Assembly (NCBI RefSeq): GCF_037546065.1 | Contig: NZ_JAWMWG010000001.1 | Location: 868,001 to 932,000, forward strand | Length of the DNA stretch: 64,000 nucleotides | Source of the DNA: Holzapfeliella saturejae | Lineage (GTDB): Bacteria; Bacillota; Bacilli; Lactobacillales; Lactobacillaceae | Direction: 5' to 3' | Shown here: positions 24,370 through 34,578 of the stretch, piece after piece | How the letters are laid out: the number at the start of each line of letters is the position of its first letter | How positions within the stretch are numbered: position 1 is the stretch's first letter | Made by a program: the position numbers and the translations under genes | Notes under the pieces: generated by a model | The model's database searches: none | What the model was told of the DNA's origin: nothing | The model's input: the letters and a program-made list of their open reading frames with translations, nothing else

Positions 24370-27300
24370 TTATACTTCCACAATTTCATTGATAGAAAGT
24401 AAGATTAATAATCGTTTTGTCACCTTTTGTTCCGCAAACGATTCAATCGCTTGTTGATAAAGGTGTAATTGTCCGCGATACTTACTTACTATTTTAGCAA
24501 TATCTTGGGCCTTTTGACCAGGGTTAATATAATCTGTTTTGTAATCAAATAGGATAATTCCATCTGACGTTTGAATATACCCATCGATTGTCCCATGAAC
24601 TAGAATTTGAGCATCTTTATCAGAGAAGTCATCAAATAGGGTTTTGGCTGAAATTAAAGATGAAAAGGACACTTCTCGTGCTAAAGTATCTTGATGACGA
24701 CTAAGGGTTTGAGCAAAAGGTGTCGCTAAAAAATCTTCAATGTGTGTAAGGTTAACTTGGTTAGCCAGGTCTTCTTCGATTAAATCGTTAACAACTAACT
24801 CTTTAAGTAGTGTATTGGGATATTGTGCTTCATTAATACGACTAAAATCAATTTGTTGCATAACTAAGTGAGTCGCACTCCCAATTTGAGCTGCAGAATA
24901 AGCCGACGCGGTTAAAAAATCAGGGCGTGCGGTTATCGGCTGTAGATAGCGATTAGAAGCCGTAAGCTCTTGATAGTCAGTAGTTGCTCCTAGTTCTTTT
25001 AAGTTAGGGTCACTAAAGCGGTCTTTAATTTCTGAAACCGCTTGATATGCCGTGGTCTTAACTGAAGAAGCAAAGGGATACTCTGAGTGATAAAGCTTTT
25101 GCAGTGTTTCATCTAGTAACTGACTAGAGATACCTTGATTTTGTGTAGGGGTTGTTTGTGCAAGTGATTGTAACTTATCTTCAATATCTTCTTGATAGAA
25201 ATAAGCTTCATATCGTGTGGCAGTTGGTTGTGCTTGATACTTGGGCTCATTTAATATCTTTTGACTAAGCATCAATGTCGGCCCTAGAAAATGCATGAAG
25301 CTTTGCCCTTCTCTTAGATAGGTTAGTTCAACCTGTTGAGCTTGATCATCATAGTAAGTATCCCAAAGTTCAATTTTTTGTTCTAACTTTTTAACGTTAG
25401 CCGTCATAATCAGCTTTTGTTTAGCTCGACTAAGTGCTACGTATAAAACTCTCAAGTACTCACTTAATAACTCTATTTGTTCTGCATCTAAAGCTAATCC
25501 TTTAACAAGCGTATCTACTTGGCTATGATGTGATTCTAAAACACCCTTTAAAGCAATCCCTAGTCCAACATCTTTATTTAGGACATTTGATTGTTTTAAA
25601 TCTTGTAGTGAAAAGGTCTTCCCCATCCCCATCACAAAAACAACAGGAAACTCTAGTCCCTTACTGCCGTGAATAGTCATCAATTGAATCGCATCTTGTG
25701 CTTGCTCAGCTAAAATGGGTTGTGCAAGATCTTTATCATAGGATTTCATTTTAGTCATGAGCTTTAAAAATTGATAGAGGTTCTTAAAGCCAGCACTTTC
25801 ATATGAAGCGGCACGTTCATAAAGTGCTTGTAAGTTTGCTCGCCTTTGGGGGCCGTTTGGCATCCCACTAACAAATCCTAAAAACCCTGAACGTTGATAA
25901 ATCTCCCAAATCAACTCAGATAAGCGATGTTTGGTCACGTAACTTTGATAATAGTGTAAGTCTTGTAAAAAGTCCGTTACTTTTTGAGCAAGTTTTGTCT
26001 CTTCGCTTTCAGCATAAGCCAATAAAGCTTCATAAAAATCAGTATCACGACTGACAAGTCTAATCTTAGCTAACTCATTTTCATCAAACTGATATAGTGG
26101 TGAGCGTAGAACACTGACTAGTTCAATGTCATGATGACAATTATCAATAATCGTTAGATACGCTAACATCACGGTTAGTTCCATCGTTTGAAAGTAATTT
26201 TTGGCATCATTAACATACAATGGCATCCCGTGTTCAGTAAAACTTTGAAGAATAGATAAGTTATTGGCTCTTGTTGGGGTCAAAATGGCAATATCTTGAT
26301 AAGTAATAGAACGTGTTTGATTAAGTTTGGCATCAAACACTTGATAATCTGTCTCAAACAATTGTTGGATACGATGCATCACCATTTTTTCTTCTGAAAG
26401 ATCAGTGTCTTTATTGGTTTCACTATCCATAAATAAGAACTCAGGAGTTGAATCAACGGTTTTGGGATAATTTTTAGCTCCAAATTTCATATGGGCTTGT
26501 TTATCATAATCCACACCCCCAAAAGACTGCTTCATAATTTTTTCAAAAGATGAGTTAATAAATTGAATAATCGGTTCATTAGAACGGAAGTTATCAGCTA
26601 AAACGATGCGTTCACTTGGGTTAGCAAGTGAGGGATTTTCCGTAAAAGTCAGATACTTGTTTAAAAACAAACTAGGATCAGCTTGTCTAAAACCGTAGAT
26701 GGATTGTTTGATATCCCCCACCATAAACCGATTGCCTTCATCACTTTTAGCAACAGCGGCTAGAATTGCTTCTTGTAAGGCATTAATATCTTGATACTCA
26801 TCAATCAAAACTTCCTTGAACTGATTTTGATAAAACGCACGAGCCATATTAGAAAGGTCTGTATCTTGAGTCAAAATTTGATACGTTAATTGCTCTAAAT
26901 CATTAAAGTCCAATACGTTTTGCTCTTGTTTAAGTTCTGCATAAGTTGCCATAAAACGACGCTCAACTTCAACTGCTTTTTCAACGTATTGTTGACTGGT
27001 TTGCATGAGTGTTTGTTGTGCTTCATACGGCAACAATAAATATCGTTCAAACAACTGCTTCAATTGTTTTTTAGTTGCGGCAACCACAAGTTTTGTTGTT
27101 TCAAAAGCTTGAACATCTTCTAAATCTTTTGGTTTACGCAAAGCTTTAAACGTTAAATTTTGAAAAGCCGTTCTAATAGCATCATAGTCTTTTGATTCTT
27201 TTGTCAATAAATCAAGCAGTTGTTGACTATTTTCAAGGTATTGCGCGAGTGTTTGCCCTACTTTTTCAAGGGATGCATCCCTTGAAATATCATTTTCAAG

Positions 27301-27975
27301 AAGTCGTGTCAGGCGTTGATGAATCGTTTTTAACTGTAAATCAAGCTCAGCATAGACTTTGGATAAAGTTTGACTGTGTGTTAAATCATATGCTTTAGGT
27401 AAGGCCTCTAAAAAGTCTTGACCATCAGGTCTTGAAACAACCGTATTATACAGGTTTAAAAACAACTCAACTACCGCTTCATCGTTTTTATCACTCATAA
27501 AGTTTTGATACATTTTTCGAAAAGCTACATCATTTGCTTTAAAGTAGTGATTTTTAACAGAATCGAACGCTTGTTCTTTTAGCAATTGTTGTTGGACGTC
27601 ATCCGTTAATAAACTAAATGAACGGTCTTGATCAATGACGTAATAAAATCGTCTAATCACCTGCAAGCAAAAGGCATGTAGCGTTGAAATATTGGCATCC
27701 TCACACAATAGTAATTGTTCTTTTAAATAAGGTGTTGGTTTTTCTTTTAGTTCAGCTTTAATCGCTTCAATGAGTCGTTGTTTCATTTCATTAGCAGCCG
27801 CTTCAGTAAAGGTCACAATTAATAAGTCTTTTACTGAAGTTTCGTCTAGGATCATTTCAATCACCCGTTTGATTAAAACCGTGGTTTTACCCGACCCGGC
27901 TGAAGCCGAAACTAAAATATCGTGATTGTGGTTGTAAATGGCTTTGGTTTGTTCGGGGGTAAACTGACTAGTCAT
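24370..27975 (-). CDS. addA: ATP-dependent helicase/nuclease AddA (RexA)
   Basis: 1201 residues. UvrD-like helicase motifs: Walker A SASAGSGKTTVL (about residue 26), VLIDEYQDIN, VGDIKQSIYGFRQ, TIHGSKGLEFPVV and YVALSRAKQKL. A RecB-type nuclease at the C-terminus: IGSATHLVMQQ and FDYKTDYI. With AddB it resects double-strand breaks for RecA. The start is ATG at 27975 (MTSQFTPEQTKA), overlapping addB by 8 bases; the longer frame begins within addB. Confidence 0.95.
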   Translation of the reverse strand: MTSQFTPEQTKAIYNHNHDILVSASAGSGKTTVLIKRVIEMILDETSVKDLLIVTFTEAAANEMKQRLIEAIKAELKEKPTPYLKEQLLLCEDANISTLHAFCLQVIRRFYYVIDQDRSFSLLTDDVQQQLLKEQAFDSVKNHYFKANDVAFRKMYQNFMSDKNDEAVVELFLNLYNTVVSRPDGQDFLEALPKAYDLTHSQTLSKVYAELDLQLKTIHQRLTRLLENDISRDASLEKVGQTLAQYLENSQQLLDLLTKESKDYDAIRTAFQNLTFKALRKPKDLEDVQAFETTKLVVAATKKQLKQLFERYLLLPYEAQQTLMQTSQQYVEKAVEVERRFMATYAELKQEQNVLDFNDLEQLTYQILTQDTDLSNMARAFYQNQFKEVLIDEYQDINALQEAILAAVAKSDEGNRFMVGDIKQSIYGFRQADPSLFLNKYLTFTENPSLANPSERIVLADNFRSNEPIIQFINSSFEKIMKQSFGGVDYDKQAHMKFGAKNYPKTVDSTPEFLFMDSETNKDTDLSEEKMVMHRIQQLFETDYQVFDAKLNQTRSITYQDIAILTPTRANNLSILQSFTEHGMPLYVNDAKNYFQTMELTVMLAYLTIIDNCHHDIELVSVLRSPLYQFDENELAKIRLVSRDTDFYEALLAYAESEETKLAQKVTDFLQDLHYYQSYVTKHRLSELIWEIYQRSGFLGFVSGMPNGPQRRANLQALYERAASYESAGFKNLYQFLKLMTKMKSYDKDLAQPILAEQAQDAIQLMTIHGSKGLEFPVVFVMGMGKTFSLQDLKQSNVLNKDVGLGIALKGVLESHHSQVDTLVKGLALDAEQIELLSEYLRVLYVALSRAKQKLIMTANVKKLEQKIELWDTYYDDQAQQVELTYLREGQSFMHFLGPTLMLSQKILNEPKYQAQPTATRYEAYFYQEDIEDKLQSLAQTTPTQNQGISSQLLDETLQKLYHSEYPFASSVKTTAYQAVSEIKDRFSDPNLKELGATTDYQELTASNRYLQPITARPDFLTASAYSAAQIGSATHLVMQQIDFSRINEAQYPNTLLKELVVNDLIEEDLANQVNLTHIEDFLATPFAQTLSRHQDTLAREVSFSSLISAKTLFDDFSDKDAQILVHGTIDGYIQTSDGIILFDYKTDYINPGQKAQDIAKIVSKYRGQLHLYQQAIESFAEQKVTKRLLILLSINEIVEV

Positions 27976-30900
27976 CTTCTGGAAGCACTCCTTCTTTAAT
28001 ATTTTCAAGTAATGTCTTAGTATCTAAGCTATCAATCACACGGTAACGATTATCTGGCAGCATGGCATCAAAGAAGAAGATGTCACGATAGTCAGAATAA
28101 GATAATGCCGTTTTTTGATTGTTGTGTTTAACCGGACTCAGTGGGAATTGCCCATTTAAGATGCGTTTACCCGCTTTTTGGATGAGTTGTTTGTTATAGT
28201 CTAGCAAGGCTTTAAGATCTGCTTCTTTAATGCTTTTTTCTTTTGAAAAACTCATGGTTTGATCTTTTTTAACTCGCATATTGCTATACATTACTGAATT
28301 TCCCATTAAATCAGGCTCAATATCAGTTGTAATATCAGTGTGACCGTATTGTACGAGTAGCCCTTTATACTTCTTATTAGCTAAATATTTTTGGTGGCTA
28401 TCGCCAAATTGATAATTTGTTTTTAGGTTATCTTTAACATTTAACAGGCCTTTTGAAATATGTTGGTAAAATGCCCCAAAAGGTTTAACTTTTTGTCCCT
28501 TAAAGCGGTCTTGATTAGCTAAGACGACTTCTAAATAAGTAACCAATTGTAGTGAGATACCATGATAGAACTGAGCTAGGTTAAAGTCATGCACACTTGA
28601 TTTGTAATCAATAACTTGAATATAGGGATGCGTTGAGTCGGTTGTTTGATCAATTCGGTCAATTTTCCCATTTACTTGAATATCGACTCCCTCTGCTTTG
28701 ATTTGAAGTGGGTCAAAGTTTTCAGGTTTTAAATTAAACTCAACCTCTGAGGCAAAAGGTTCAAATTTTGTTTGTTGATTCAGTTCAAGATAGTCTTGCA
28801 ATACAATTTGAGCTGTTTCAACCAAATGTTGCTGTAAAAAGCGGTAGTAATTATTTTGACTAAACGGCTTGAAAGCTTTTAGTTGATTAATCGTATCAAC
28901 GGCTTGTGTAAACAGTTGATTAAACAAATTACCATCTTCGAACAATTGTTCGGTTGTCAATTGATCGGCTTTCATTAATCTAACAAACTGGTCAAAAATA
29001 TCATGGAAGTAATTCCCAATTTCAAGCACGCCAAATTCAAATTCACGTGGATTTTTCAGTTTTAGCCCGTACTTCAAGAAGAATTCAAACGGATTAGCAT
29101 AGTAGCTTTCAAGTTGTGAAATTGAAGTCTTTAGTCGCTGACCAAACAATTGCTTAGCTAAGTCTGCTTCAACTTGAACAGGTAGATTACGATAGTCTTT
29201 AGCTTGATAAGTTTTTGCCACTTTTTCAGTATCATCAGCAGAAATCAGGGTTTGGTCTTTAATTTGTTTAAAGTCTGCTTGATCAACAATTTGATGTGAA
29301 TTTTGATTTAAATAGCCTAAATATCCGACTGAAAACTCAGGGGTCGTCATAAAGCTTAGTAAGTCATCAGTTTCACCAGTTGGTAAATCTCTTTGACGGC
29401 TGGGTTTAATCCCAAAATGATTTTTGATATCTCGCACATAGCTAGACCACTGTTTGGCTTTATTTTGACCGTCAATAATCGCATGTGAAAAGTATAATTG
29501 GTCAGTCGCAGCTGTCATAGCTAACCCAAATAAATACGGTTGTGTTTTTAGTTGATAAGCTTTTTTATCTTCTAAGGTTAGTTCTTGTTCAAAATAATTG
29601 CCCGATACAGATAAGGTTAAGGTACTTTCATCAAATTGCGATTTGATTTCGTTAATATTATCCCCTGCTAAAAAGGCATCATCATTTGCGATTTGTGGAA
29701 TCGCTGTATCATCAGCCCCAATGATAAAGGCAACCTGATATTTAGGAGCTTGCACCATTCCAAGTTCTGAAACTGTGACTGCGTCAAGTGTAGAAGGAAT
29801 TTGCGAAAAAGTTGCTGAAGAAAATCCGGTTAATAACACCTCAAAGAAATCTTCATAGTCAAAACTTTCATCTTCATTAATCCGATAATAATCTTCTAAC
29901 ATTTCAACCAGGGTTTGTAGGGTTTGTTCAGGCTGAAGCGAGAGTTGCAATTGATTTTGAGCATTAGCTTGGTCACGCCACTGCTCTAATTGTTTTAATA
30001 CGCCATAATTTTCCAAAAAGTCATAAAAATGCGTGATAGCTTGTTTCACTGATTGTTTTTGCTTTAACTTTTTAGTGATTTGGCCAATTAATTCACTGTA
30101 ATATCGTCTTAAATGCTCTAAACGTGTCATATGAACATCTTCTTCATCAAAGGCAAAAGGTTGAGTTAACCGATTATAATTAATACCTGTCTCAAGCAAA
30201 TAGTTTTCTAGACTGGCAATATCTTCAGTAAATTGCGTCTCATTATCATAATTTTCTGGTATAATTAAACGCGTTTTGATAAATGATAATAGACTATCAA
30301 CAGTCAGTCCTTTTTCAACTAACAGACTTAATTGTTCAACTAGTAGTACTAAGGGATGATATTTCATCTGAACTTGTAAGTCATTGAAAAAAGGAATATT
30401 TAACTGATCAAAAATAGGCCGAATTTGGGTTTCATACTTTTCAAGTGATGGTGCAATCACAATAAAATCACGATAGCGACGATTATTTAAAGCCACTTCT
30501 CGATAAATTGTCCGTGCTACAAAATAAGTTTCAGCAAAAGTTGAATCAGCTTCAATCAAGGCTAAATGACGACTTAAATCCTGTTTAGGTTTTTCAACGG
30601 GTTCATTTTGAGCGTTTTTGACAAAAAACTGATTCAATTCACGCATGGCATCACTTAAAAGCGGGGTTTTTGCCCAAGTAGTTTTAGTTTCTAACTGATT
30701 ATCCAAGGCAAAGGCTTGTAACTCTTTAATCATTTTTTGAACATGATAATCATAATCTGACTCAACTAAAGTTAAGTGGTCTTGTTGCATCCCTAACTTA
30801 AAGCCTAATGTCATTTGCTTAGCATACGTCATTAAAACTTTAATCAGCACTTTTTCTTGAACTGAAAAGTGTGAAAAGTCGCTCACATAAAAAGCAGCGT

Positions 30901-31504
30901 TCTGAAGAACTTCTGCCTCTTCAGCTAGCCACTGATTCATAAATTGTTGCTGCTGGTTTTGCGTGAGGTAATGTCCTTTGATTTTTTGATGAAATGCCCG
31001 ATAGACAATTTGCAAATCGTGTAGCTTATCACTTGTTTCATAACTTAACTTGAGTTGTTCACTCATCGATTGTAAATCATCCGGGTCAATATAAGCTTCC
31101 TCAAGCTCTAACACCTGCTTATAAAAACTGTCAATTAACCCCATTGTTAATCTGGAAGTTTTAAATAAGTTTAAGGTTGCTTGATTATCATTTAAAATCT
31201 GTTTTAAAATCATCTTAGCTGCTGTATCTGTTAAAATAGGAAGTAGCCCTTTTTGACTATCTTTCAAAAAGAACCAGCTCAATCGTGAAAAAGATAATAT
31301 TTGTAGGTTTTTAGTGCTGACGTGTTTCTTCTGTTCAAGAATTGACAATTTTTGCATCGCACTAACCTCAGTATCAAACTTGATATGGTTGGGAACAATA
31401 ATGAAGGTTAAATCTTGTTTATGTTGATAATAATGATTAACAGCTTCATCTAGTAGTTCTTGATGGATATTATCGGTTTGATCACCTAATCGAAAATCTA
31501 ACAT
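27968..31504 (-). CDS. addB: ATP-dependent nuclease subunit AddB (RexB), no Fe-S cysteines
   Basis: About 1178 residues. N-terminal RecC/AddB-like helicase fold without Walker A (FRLGDQTDNIHQEL in its place), and a RecB-type nuclease (FEFGVLEIGNYFHDIFDQF; QVIDYKSS) near the C-terminus. AddB of Bacillus holds a 4Fe-4S cluster with four cysteines; here no cysteine is present in the whole protein, e.g. YYANPFEFFLKYG replaces the usual ACPF-type site. This matches RexB of lactic acid bacteria. ATG at 31504, AAGGAG upstream; GTG at 31516 lies in the ribosome site. Confidence 0.93.
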   Translation of the reverse strand: MLDFRLGDQTDNIHQELLDEAVNHYYQHKQDLTFIIVPNHIKFDTEVSAMQKLSILEQKKHVSTKNLQILSFSRLSWFFLKDSQKGLLPILTDTAAKMILKQILNDNQATLNLFKTSRLTMGLIDSFYKQVLELEEAYIDPDDLQSMSEQLKLSYETSDKLHDLQIVYRAFHQKIKGHYLTQNQQQQFMNQWLAEEAEVLQNAAFYVSDFSHFSVQEKVLIKVLMTYAKQMTLGFKLGMQQDHLTLVESDYDYHVQKMIKELQAFALDNQLETKTTWAKTPLLSDAMRELNQFFVKNAQNEPVEKPKQDLSRHLALIEADSTFAETYFVARTIYREVALNNRRYRDFIVIAPSLEKYETQIRPIFDQLNIPFFNDLQVQMKYHPLVLLVEQLSLLVEKGLTVDSLLSFIKTRLIIPENYDNETQFTEDIASLENYLLETGINYNRLTQPFAFDEEDVHMTRLEHLRRYYSELIGQITKKLKQKQSVKQAITHFYDFLENYGVLKQLEQWRDQANAQNQLQLSLQPEQTLQTLVEMLEDYYRINEDESFDYEDFFEVLLTGFSSATFSQIPSTLDAVTVSELGMVQAPKYQVAFIIGADDTAIPQIANDDAFLAGDNINEIKSQFDESTLTLSVSGNYFEQELTLEDKKAYQLKTQPYLFGLAMTAATDQLYFSHAIIDGQNKAKQWSSYVRDIKNHFGIKPSRQRDLPTGETDDLLSFMTTPEFSVGYLGYLNQNSHQIVDQADFKQIKDQTLISADDTEKVAKTYQAKDYRNLPVQVEADLAKQLFGQRLKTSISQLESYYANPFEFFLKYGLKLKNPREFEFGVLEIGNYFHDIFDQFVRLMKADQLTTEQLFEDGNLFNQLFTQAVDTINQLKAFKPFSQNNYYRFLQQHLVETAQIVLQDYLELNQQTKFEPFASEVEFNLKPENFDPLQIKAEGVDIQVNGKIDRIDQTTDSTHPYIQVIDYKSSVHDFNLAQFYHGISLQLVTYLEVVLANQDRFKGQKVKPFGAFYQHISKGLLNVKDNLKTNYQFGDSHQKYLANKKYKGLLVQYGHTDITTDIEPDLMGNSVMYSNMRVKKDQTMSFSKEKSIKEADLKALLDYNKQLIQKAGKRILNGQFPLSPVKHNNQKTALSYSDYRDIFFFDAMLPDNRYRVIDSLDTKTLLENIKEGVLPEDD

Positions 31505-31587
31505 TATTCTACTCACTCCTTGCTATTAGTAGTTAAATCTTATCATATTTTTCAAACTTAATTTATTTTTACTGGAGGGGATTATTT

Positions 31588-32496
31588 GTGAAATCTGCCA
31601 TAGCAACAACCCATGGGAAAGCTATTTTAATCGGCGAACATAGTGTTGTCTATGATCAAACAGCACTAGCACTTCCTATTCAAAATTTAAACGTAACGGT
31701 GAAGTTAACCCCGATTGAAGGGGATGCTTCAATTATTAACAGTCCTAGTCTAAACTTAAAGGCCCCTATCTCAACTATTGAAACCGACCATCCAGGTCTT
31801 TTTTATTTATTAACACAGTTTACCTGTGACCATGCTTTTGAAGCAACCTACACAAGCAATATTCCAACTGAACGTGGATTGGGTTCTTCTGCTGCGACTT
31901 CACTTGCCACTATTGAAGCATTAAACGATTATTTAGACCTTAAGTTACCTTTTGAAGAACAACTTAGCTATGCTAATCACGCTGAAGAGTTGAATCATGG
32001 TTCAGCTAGTGGATTAGATATTGCGACTGTCTGCCGTGATAAGCTGGTGTATTTTGATCATGGCCATTGCCAATTTGTTGATCAAAAACTCGGTGCCCAT
32101 TTAGTGATTGCAGATAGTGGTATTTTAGGTAATACCAAAAAAGCGGTAGCTTTAGTTAAAGAACATTATCAATCAGGTCGCGGTCAACAAGAGATTGCAA
32201 AACTCACGCACTTAGTTGAACAAACAAAAGTTCTTTGGCAAAAACACGCCGTTAAACAATTAGGAACGGTTTTTACCCAAGCTCAAACTGCCCTATCTAA
32301 TCTGAATGTATCCCACCCGGTTTTAGATCAGTTGATTCAAACCGCTAATCGCCATGGTAGTTTAGGTTCCAAATTAAGCGGTGGCGGTCTAGGTGGTATT
32401 ATGATTAGCTTAGCCGATACCCGTCAAACTGCTGAAAGAATTAGCCAGGCTTTAAAACAAGCCGGTGCTAAAAATACTTGGATTGAGGAGATTTAA
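31588..32496 (+). CDS. mvk: Mevalonate kinase
   Basis: 302 residues, GHMP kinase. Phosphorylates mevalonate, first of the three ATP-driven steps to isopentenyl diphosphate. Motifs: HGKAILIGEHSVV (motif 1), PTERGLGSSAATS (motif 2, ATP loop), KLSGGGLGG (motif 3). The start is GTG with GGAGGGG upstream. It opens a four-gene isoprenoid operon, followed directly by mvaD. Confidence 0.96.
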   Translation: MKSAIATTHGKAILIGEHSVVYDQTALALPIQNLNVTVKLTPIEGDASIINSPSLNLKAPISTIETDHPGLFYLLTQFTCDHAFEATYTSNIPTERGLGSSAATSLATIEALNDYLDLKLPFEEQLSYANHAEELNHGSASGLDIATVCRDKLVYFDHGHCQFVDQKLGAHLVIADSGILGNTKKAVALVKEHYQSGRGQQEIAKLTHLVEQTKVLWQKHAVKQLGTVFTQAQTALSNLNVSHPVLDQLIQTANRHGSLGSKLSGGGLGGIMISLADTRQTAERISQALKQAGAKNTWIEEI

Positions 32497-33471
32497 ATGA
32501 AAGCAACTGCTCGTGCCCATACCAATATTGCCTTAATTAAATATTGGGGCAAAAAAAATCAAAATTTTATTTTACCCTATAACTCAAGTCTATCGATGAC
32601 ACTTGATGCTTTTTATACAGATACGACTGTTGAGTTCAATGAAGCATTCACTGAAAATCAGTTTTTCTTAAACGATAACCGTGTTAATAATGAAATGGCG
32701 ACACGTGTTTTTGACCATATCAAAAAAATCACCACCCTGCTCAATCAACCAAATCTTCCCCATTTTAAAGTTTGGTCTACTAATCATGTTCCAACAGCTG
32801 CGGGACTTGCAAGTTCTTCATCTGGTTTTGCGGCATTAACTGCTGCAACCGTCAAAGCTATGGGACTTGAGTTATCAAAATCTGAACTATCTCGTTTAGC
32901 TCGTTTGGGTTCAGGATCAGCAACACGGTCTTTATTTGGTGGATTTGCGATGTGGTCTACAGGGAACGATTTGACTTCAGTTGGGTCAGCTATTGATGAG
33001 CACCCTGAGATGGATCTTCATTTGTTGGCCATTGAAACAAATAATGCTCGCAAGAAAATTCCATCACGTTCAGGGATGCAAAACACTGTTGAAACCTCTG
33101 CTTACTATGATGCTTGGGTTGAAAAAGCAAAAAACGATTTAGACTTGATGACCTATGCTATCAAGCAAAACGACTTCGAGTTATTAGGTAAAGTAGCTGA
33201 AAACAATGCGATGGCTATGCATGCCACTAATTTAGCTGCTGTTCCAAGTTTCACTTATTTTGAACCAGATACTTTAATTGCGATGCAAACTGTCCAAGAG
33301 TTGCGTGATAACGGTATTTCTTGTTATTATACTTTAGATGCGGGTCCAAATTTAAAGATTTTAACTCAATCCAAAAATATTGAAGCTATTAAGACTTACT
33401 TTAATAAAAAGTTACCTAAAGCTTCAATTATACAAGCAACCTTTGGTCCCGGAATTCAGTACTTATCATAA
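32497..33471 (+). CDS. mvaD: Diphosphomevalonate decarboxylase
   Basis: 324 residues. Converts mevalonate diphosphate to isopentenyl diphosphate with ATP. Motifs: NIALIKYWGK, the ATP-loop AAGLASSSSGFAAL, and SATRSLFGGFAMW with the catalytic DAGPN near the C-terminus (YYTLDAGPN). ATG starts one base after the mvk stop, so the two are co-translated. Confidence 0.97.
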   Translation: MKATARAHTNIALIKYWGKKNQNFILPYNSSLSMTLDAFYTDTTVEFNEAFTENQFFLNDNRVNNEMATRVFDHIKKITTLLNQPNLPHFKVWSTNHVPTAAGLASSSSGFAALTAATVKAMGLELSKSELSRLARLGSGSATRSLFGGFAMWSTGNDLTSVGSAIDEHPEMDLHLLAIETNNARKKIPSRSGMQNTVETSAYYDAWVEKAKNDLDLMTYAIKQNDFELLGKVAENNAMAMHATNLAAVPSFTYFEPDTLIAMQTVQELRDNGISCYYTLDAGPNLKILTQSKNIEAIKTYFNKKLPKASIIQATFGPGIQYLS

Positions 33472-33494
33472 TAAAATAAAAAAGAGGAATTAAT

Positions 33495-34565
33495 TTGATT
33501 ACAGAATATGCGTTAGGAAAACTCTATATAGCCGGTGAATATGCCGTTCTTGAAGAAACCAGTCCTGCTATTTTAGTGGCTTTAGATGAGTTCGTTAGTG
33601 TAAGCATCAGTAAAAGTAAAAAGCACGTGGGAACCATCCACTCGAAACAATACTCACAAGATGCGGTTCACTGGACACGTCAGGAAAACAAAATGGTGCT
33701 AGATAACCGAGATAACCCTTTCCATTTTATTTTATCTGGCATTTATTACGCTGAACAATACGTATTAGAAAATGAGGGCAAACTTGATATTTTTGATTTG
33801 AATATCAATAGTGAATTGGATGCTAAAGATGGTCGTAAATACGGCTTAGGGTCTTCTGCAGCCGTTACTGTTGCAACCGTTAAAGCTGTCTTAAGTTTTT
33901 ACGGCGTTAAACTCGATAAAAGTCTTGTTTTCAAATTAGCAGCCATTGCCCATCTCAAAGTTCAAGGTAACGGTTCTCTTGGTGATATCGCCGCTAGTGT
34001 TTATGGTGGTTGGATTGCTTATCAATCTTTTGATAAACAGTCTGTTTTAGCTGAACTTGAAGCTAGAAGTTTAACTGATGTCATTAACTTAGCATGGCCT
34101 CAACTTAAAATTAAATTACTAACACCCCCTAAGGACTTAGAATTAATTATTGGTTGGAGCGGTATCCCTGCTTATACCTCACAATTAGTCGATAAAACAG
34201 ACCAGGCAAAAGTTAAATACCCCGAAAAATATCAAAATTTTGTTAATGAAACACGCAACTGTATTCTTCGTATGATTGAAGGCTTTGAAACTGGCGACAC
34301 CTCTAAAATTCAAGCTGAAATTCGCTATAACCGTTTATTACTGCAATCACTTGCTGATATGAGCCAAGTACAAATTGAAATTCCAAAATTAACGAAACTA
34401 ATCGAAATTGCAGAATTGAATCACGGTGCCGCTAAGACCTCAGGTGCTGGAAATGGTGATTGTGCCATTGTCATTGCTGATTCTCATACAACTGTTGACC
34501 AGATGAAATCACAATGGTTAGCCGAAGATATTACCCCTTTAGACTTTAAAGTACACTCTTTATAG
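33495..34565 (+). CDS. mvaK2: Phosphomevalonate kinase
   Basis: 356 residues, GHMP kinase of the Gram-positive type. Motifs: LYIAGEYAVLE (motif 1), KYGLGSSAAVTVA (motif 2) and AAKTSGAGNGDCAI (motif 3). It makes mevalonate 5-diphosphate for MvaD. The start is TTG with GAGGAAT upstream. Third gene of the isoprenoid operon. Confidence 0.96.
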   Translation: MITEYALGKLYIAGEYAVLEETSPAILVALDEFVSVSISKSKKHVGTIHSKQYSQDAVHWTRQENKMVLDNRDNPFHFILSGIYYAEQYVLENEGKLDIFDLNINSELDAKDGRKYGLGSSAAVTVATVKAVLSFYGVKLDKSLVFKLAAIAHLKVQGNGSLGDIAASVYGGWIAYQSFDKQSVLAELEARSLTDVINLAWPQLKIKLLTPPKDLELIIGWSGIPAYTSQLVDKTDQAKVKYPEKYQNFVNETRNCILRMIEGFETGDTSKIQAEIRYNRLLLQSLADMSQVQIEIPKLTKLIEIAELNHGAAKTSGAGNGDCAIVIADSHTTVDQMKSQWLAEDITPLDFKVHSL

Positions 34566-34578
34566 AAGGAATAACTTG

